8,912 nucleotides of DNA, taken from positions 1 to 8,912 of the forward strand of contig JAIDFC010000087.1 in the NCBI GenBank assembly GCA_029054535.1, given 5' to 3'. Position 1 is the first letter of the stretch, and each line of letters starts with the position of its first letter. The position numbers and the translations under genes were made by a program. The notes under the pieces are model-generated. The model worked only from the letters and a program-made list of their open reading frames with translations, was not told where the DNA came from and did not search any database. Positions 6,047-8,912 of the stretch are shown one piece after another. Source of the stretch: Rikenella sp. (GTDB lineage: Bacteria; Bacteroidota; Bacteroidia; Bacteroidales; Rikenellaceae).

Positions 6047-8854
6047 TTAGAATCGCAAGTTCAGATTGATCGAGAAGTTCCGAGAATACGGGACTCCACC
6101 CCAGTCAATCGGAACCAGCGGGTTAGCCGACGACATGGATTCCGGGTTGATCTTATCCGGGAGTTTGTTGTACAGGTAACAAATGTTACGAGCAGAGAAC
6201 GAGATACGTGCATCCTGCAATCCGACATGTTTGATCCATTTCTGCGGGAAGTTATAACCGACAGTGATCTCACGCAACGAGAAATAAGTCAGATCATACA
6301 CCATGTTTTGAGTTGGTTGAGCCATACCTCCGCTCCAGCCATACTGGTAATAATAGTAAGCCGAACTCAACATTGGAGCAATATACCCTTTGTTAACAGC
6401 GTCTTGCATAGTCATCCCACGCAGATCGACACTACCTAAAACCGTTTCGCCCTTATCATTTACATAAGAGCCCTCACCATTGAGCGTTTCCACGATCATA
6501 GCATTCCGACCAGCGTAAACCCCGTCGAGGATCATACCGTTATATACGGTTTCACCTTTGTAGTTCACGCGTTCGAGACCACCATGAGCCTGATCGCGAC
6601 CATAGAGCGACGACTTAGCCGCACCGGCTCCCATCGCTGTTACATAGCTGGTTGAAACCATTTTACCGCCAACGCGACCGTCGATCTGAGCGAAGAAATC
6701 CAACGAACCGTTGTTATTCGGCAGATTCACCATCACGTTGGTCGTGAACGACGCATTGAAATCGGCTTCTATATTACCCAATACATCATACGGATGTTCA
6801 TCGTTGTAATAGTTGGCGTAATATTCCCCGGTTTCCGAGTTAATGTTCCGCCCCGGCATGTTATTATTGGTTTGCCACAAAGTGGTCGGAAGATTATCGT
6901 CTGCACGATAGCGCAAAGCTTTCTTCCCATTCAACGGATCATTCGGATCGTCGTTGTTATAGTAGTAAGCCTGTGAATAAACAGATCCATAACCAGTCCC
7001 GGCAATGATCTGACCGAATGCACCTCCTTCAAAAGCTACTATTGCAGGAGTGTAGCTGGCAGAGCCCCCATTATTATAGAAGATCTGTGTTTTAGCATTC
7101 GGATGCAATTCTTTTACCTTACCACGGTTACGACTCCATAACAAACCGATATCCCACCGTACGGTATTGGTCTGAATCGGACGGAAGTCCAACTGAATTT
7201 CCCACCCTTGGTTCTGGATGTTACCGGCGTTGATAAGCATATTGCTTACCCCCGATTCCGAGATAGCCGGCAAAGTCAGGATCTGGTTTTTGGTGTTGAT
7301 CTTGTAGTAAGCCACGTCGACCCCGATGGCCCCGTTCAAGAAACGAAGGTCAGCACCGAATTCCATAGACTGCTGGATTTCCGGTTTCAGGTCGTAGTTT
7401 GGCAAAGTACTATTATTCGGCGAAGCACTGAAGATTTCATTTCCAGCGACTTGCGGTACGCTTGTATAACTGTAGCCACCTGCACCCTTAGAAGTCGCAT
7501 AAGCATCTGTACCCGAACCTACCTGACCCCAAGATGCGCGCAGTTTACCGAACGACAAGACGCTCGGATCGATGTTGAACGTATCCGAGAAGACCCACGA
7601 CAGGTTCACCGAAGGATAGAATACAGAGTAGTTGTCATGAGCGCCTTCACGCAACATGAATTCCGGATAGAGCAGCGACGAGATCCAGTCGTTACGCCCG
7701 GTAACTTCCAGGTTGATCTGATCTTTCCATGAAAGGTTAATCACACCGCCCAAACCGACAACCATGTTGTTCCGGCGATTCCAGCTTGCATTAAGATTAT
7801 TAACCGAGATTGGATCTGCTGTATTAGCAAATGACCACAACCCCGGAACTTTCAAGCCCCCATTGGTCGTTCTACTATACGATGCACCAGCTTGATTCCC
7901 ATAGATTTCATTAATCAAACGAACATCCAATTCCAAGTTATCATCCAAGAAACGGTTGTTGCTATGCAGAGTAATCAACGAATTATATTTACCCCAGTTG
8001 CTACCGCTAATGGCATATGTGTTCCCGCTTCCTCGACGATAAATCTCAGAACCCCAGTTTTTGGTTTCATCATTCTGAGTGAAATAGTTGTACGAGATAC
8101 TTGCGCTAGCGTCCAACCAATCGGTCAACTGAGCATTCAATGCCAAACGAGAGATTATCGTCTGTTCTGTATGTTCGACATGTCTATCAGTGAACTCATT
8201 GAGTGTGCTCTGCAAACTCAGCAATGCACTACTACTTTCTCGCGTATCAGGAACCATACGTTCCCAAGTACTGTAATCGATGTAGTTATCACGGAACCAA
8301 CGCAAGTCGGTATTACGCGCCAAAGAACTCGTTACCTGATTGACAAAACTCGTACTTGCAGTATACCCGTTGATGTAGTGGGCATTCAACGTATTCGAGT
8401 TCGAATATTGCATACTGAAGTCCACCGAGAAGATGTCGTTGATCTTCCCATTGGTCCGGAAGTTGACCGAGTGGCGGTCGAACGAATTGTTCGGCAGTGC
8501 GCCGTTCATATTGGTATATGAATACGACAGACGATAGGTCGCTTTTTCGGACCCGCCGGTCAAAGCCACACTCACGTTGTCCTGTTTAGCCGTTTGGAAC
8601 AGTGCTTTCCAGTTGTCCGGATGCGATACGAGCGGTTCGACCGGATTGTATTCATATCCCGGGCGATCCTGCCACAGTTTGTAGTTCTGCCGCATGCTGA
8701 TTCCGGCATCCATCCGTGGACCAAAAGAAACCCCTTCATATAAAGAAGCTGTCGATTCCAACGCAGGATTAATATCACCCTCAAAACTATTAGTAGGGTT
8801 CCCCATCCCGAAAAGATTCTGCAATCGAACTGGCGACGCATAAGTCTGAGAAAC
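6047..8854 (-). CDS. SusC/RagA-family TonB-linked transporter, 5'-truncated (barrel only)
   Basis: Outer-membrane TonB-dependent transporter that would import the ligand captured by SusD. The C-terminal half is complete and ends in NFSINLNLRF, the usual terminal strand with a final Phe. Counting from the TTG at 8824, SFGPRMDAG (33-41), NVSVALTGGSEKATYRLSYS (83-102) and a late SLREITVGYNFP segment are classic SusC barrel features. The start is missing. The frame reads VSQTYASPVRLQNLFGMG, which fits the first barrel strand, and then meets TAG at 8857-8855. The signal peptide, carboxypeptidase-like domain, TonB box and plug (roughly 200 residues or more) are absent, so the protein cannot be exported or gated as it stands. 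No plausible start codon with a leader exists. It could be an interrupted pseudogene, a silent shufflon cassette, or an assembly artefact. The family is certain; the status is not. Confidence 0.88.
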   Translation of the reverse strand, partial: VSQTYASPVRLQNLFGMGNPTNSFEGDINPALESTASLYEGVSFGPRMDAGISMRQNYKLWQDRPGYEYNPVEPLVSHPDNWKALFQTAKQDNVSVALTGGSEKATYRLSYSYTNMNGALPNNSFDRHSVNFRTNGKINDIFSVDFSMQYSNSNTLNAHYINGYTASTSFVNQVTSSLARNTDLRWFRDNYIDYSTWERMVPDTRESSSALLSLQSTLNEFTDRHVEHTEQTIISRLALNAQLTDWLDASASISYNYFTQNDETKNWGSEIYRRGSGNTYAISGSNWGKYNSLITLHSNNRFLDDNLELDVRLINEIYGNQAGASYSRTTNGGLKVPGLWSFANTADPISVNNLNASWNRRNNMVVGLGGVINLSWKDQINLEVTGRNDWISSLLYPEFMLREGAHDNYSVFYPSVNLSWVFSDTFNIDPSVLSFGKLRASWGQVGSGTDAYATSKGAGGYSYTSVPQVAGNEIFSASPNNSTLPNYDLKPEIQQSMEFGADLRFLNGAIGVDVAYYKINTKNQILTLPAISESGVSNMLINAGNIQNQGWEIQLDFRPIQTNTVRWDIGLLWSRNRGKVKELHPNAKTQIFYNNGGSASYTPAIVAFEGGAFGQIIAGTGYGSVYSQAYYYNNDDPNDPLNGKKALRYRADDNLPTTLWQTNNNMPGRNINSETGEYYANYYNDEHPYDVLGNIEADFNASFTTNVMVNLPNNNGSLDFFAQIDGRVGGKMVSTSYVTAMGAGAAKSSLYGRDQAHGGLERVNYKGETVYNGMILDGVYAGRNAMIVETLNGEGSYVNDKGETVLGSVDLRGMTMQDAVNKGYIAPMLSSAYYYYQYGWSGGMAQPTQNMVYDLTYFSLREITVGYNFPQKWIKHVGLQDARISFSARNICYLYNKLPDKINPESMSSANPLVPIDWGGVPYSRNFSINLNLRF

Positions 8855-8912
8855 CTAGTGCGAATAATTCACTTCGCCACAGCTCCCTTTGCGAGCTATA
8901 CAGCATTGTGTT
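8855..8912. other. Foreign-looking sequence beyond the SusC break, possible element end
   Basis: The SusC frame stops exactly at CCTAG (8854-8858) reading rightward, and none of the three minus-strand frames to base 8912 resembles a SusC plug. Two inverted repeats sit side by side: GTGCGAA (8858-8864) with TTCGCCAC (8873-8880, one extra base), and AGCTC (8881-8885) with GAGCT (8893-8897). Such structure fits the end of an insertion sequence or a recombinase site, but 58 bases are too few to assign a family. Confidence 0.35.

Noticed and set aside
4836..6050. 404-codon plus-strand open frame
   Set aside because: It is antisense to the well-supported SusD gene, has no family motif and is His/Ile/Arg-rich, as expected of a reverse-complement shadow.
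8822..8824. TTG as a genuine start of a short SusC
   Set aside because: SusC-like sequence continues upstream of this codon to the stop at 8857-8855, and the resulting protein would have no signal peptide. It is only a computational start for a truncated frame.
8572..8841. ATG-started 89-codon minus-strand frame at the SusC break
   Set aside because: It overlaps the SusC barrel in another frame and has no recognisable feature. The SusC frame explains the sequence up to base 8854.

Overview
The window looks like chromosome of a Bacteroidales gut bacterium. The evidence is a SusC/SusD outer-membrane pair, a BACON-type lipoprotein and Bacteroidota-style translation starts without strong Shine-Dalgarno sequences. 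The fairly GC-rich coding (37 of 60 bases are G/C at 2401-2460) would fit an Alistipes-like lineage, but the genus is inference.

Layout, left to right. Bases 1-584 hold no convincing gene. They contain several strong inverted repeats and two ~85% identical direct-repeat units whose central hairpin differs by paired, compensating changes. Next comes a minus-strand lipoprotein gene (659-2128) with BACON-like modules and a probable fimbrillin-like C-terminal domain, followed by its own terminator (585-611). A short divergent spacer (2129-2377) separates it from a plus-strand PLP-dependent class I/II aminotransferase (2378-3484). The aminotransferase converges on a minus-strand SusC-SusD operon. 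The 328-bp convergent spacer carries a 24-bp perfect terminator hairpin and a separate U-tailed terminator for the operon.

The operon reads SusC (8854 to 6047) then SusD (6020 to 3813), 26 bp apart. SusD is an intact, unusually long lipoprotein of 735 residues. SusC keeps its whole beta-barrel but has no signal peptide, carboxypeptidase-like domain, TonB box or plug. Its SusC-like frame ends abruptly at a TAG (8857-8855), and none of the three minus-strand frames in the last 55 bases continues it. This is the most interesting point of the window. The SusC could be interrupted by a mobile element, be a silent cassette of an invertible SusC shufflon, or mark an assembly junction. If SusC is dead, SusD has lost its TonB-dependent partner and probably its promoter.

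The SusC/SusD block is visibly more AT-rich than the aminotransferase. No carbohydrate-active enzyme, sigma/anti-sigma pair, recombinase or transposase gene lies within the window, so neither the transport substrate nor the cause of the truncation can be read from these bases.
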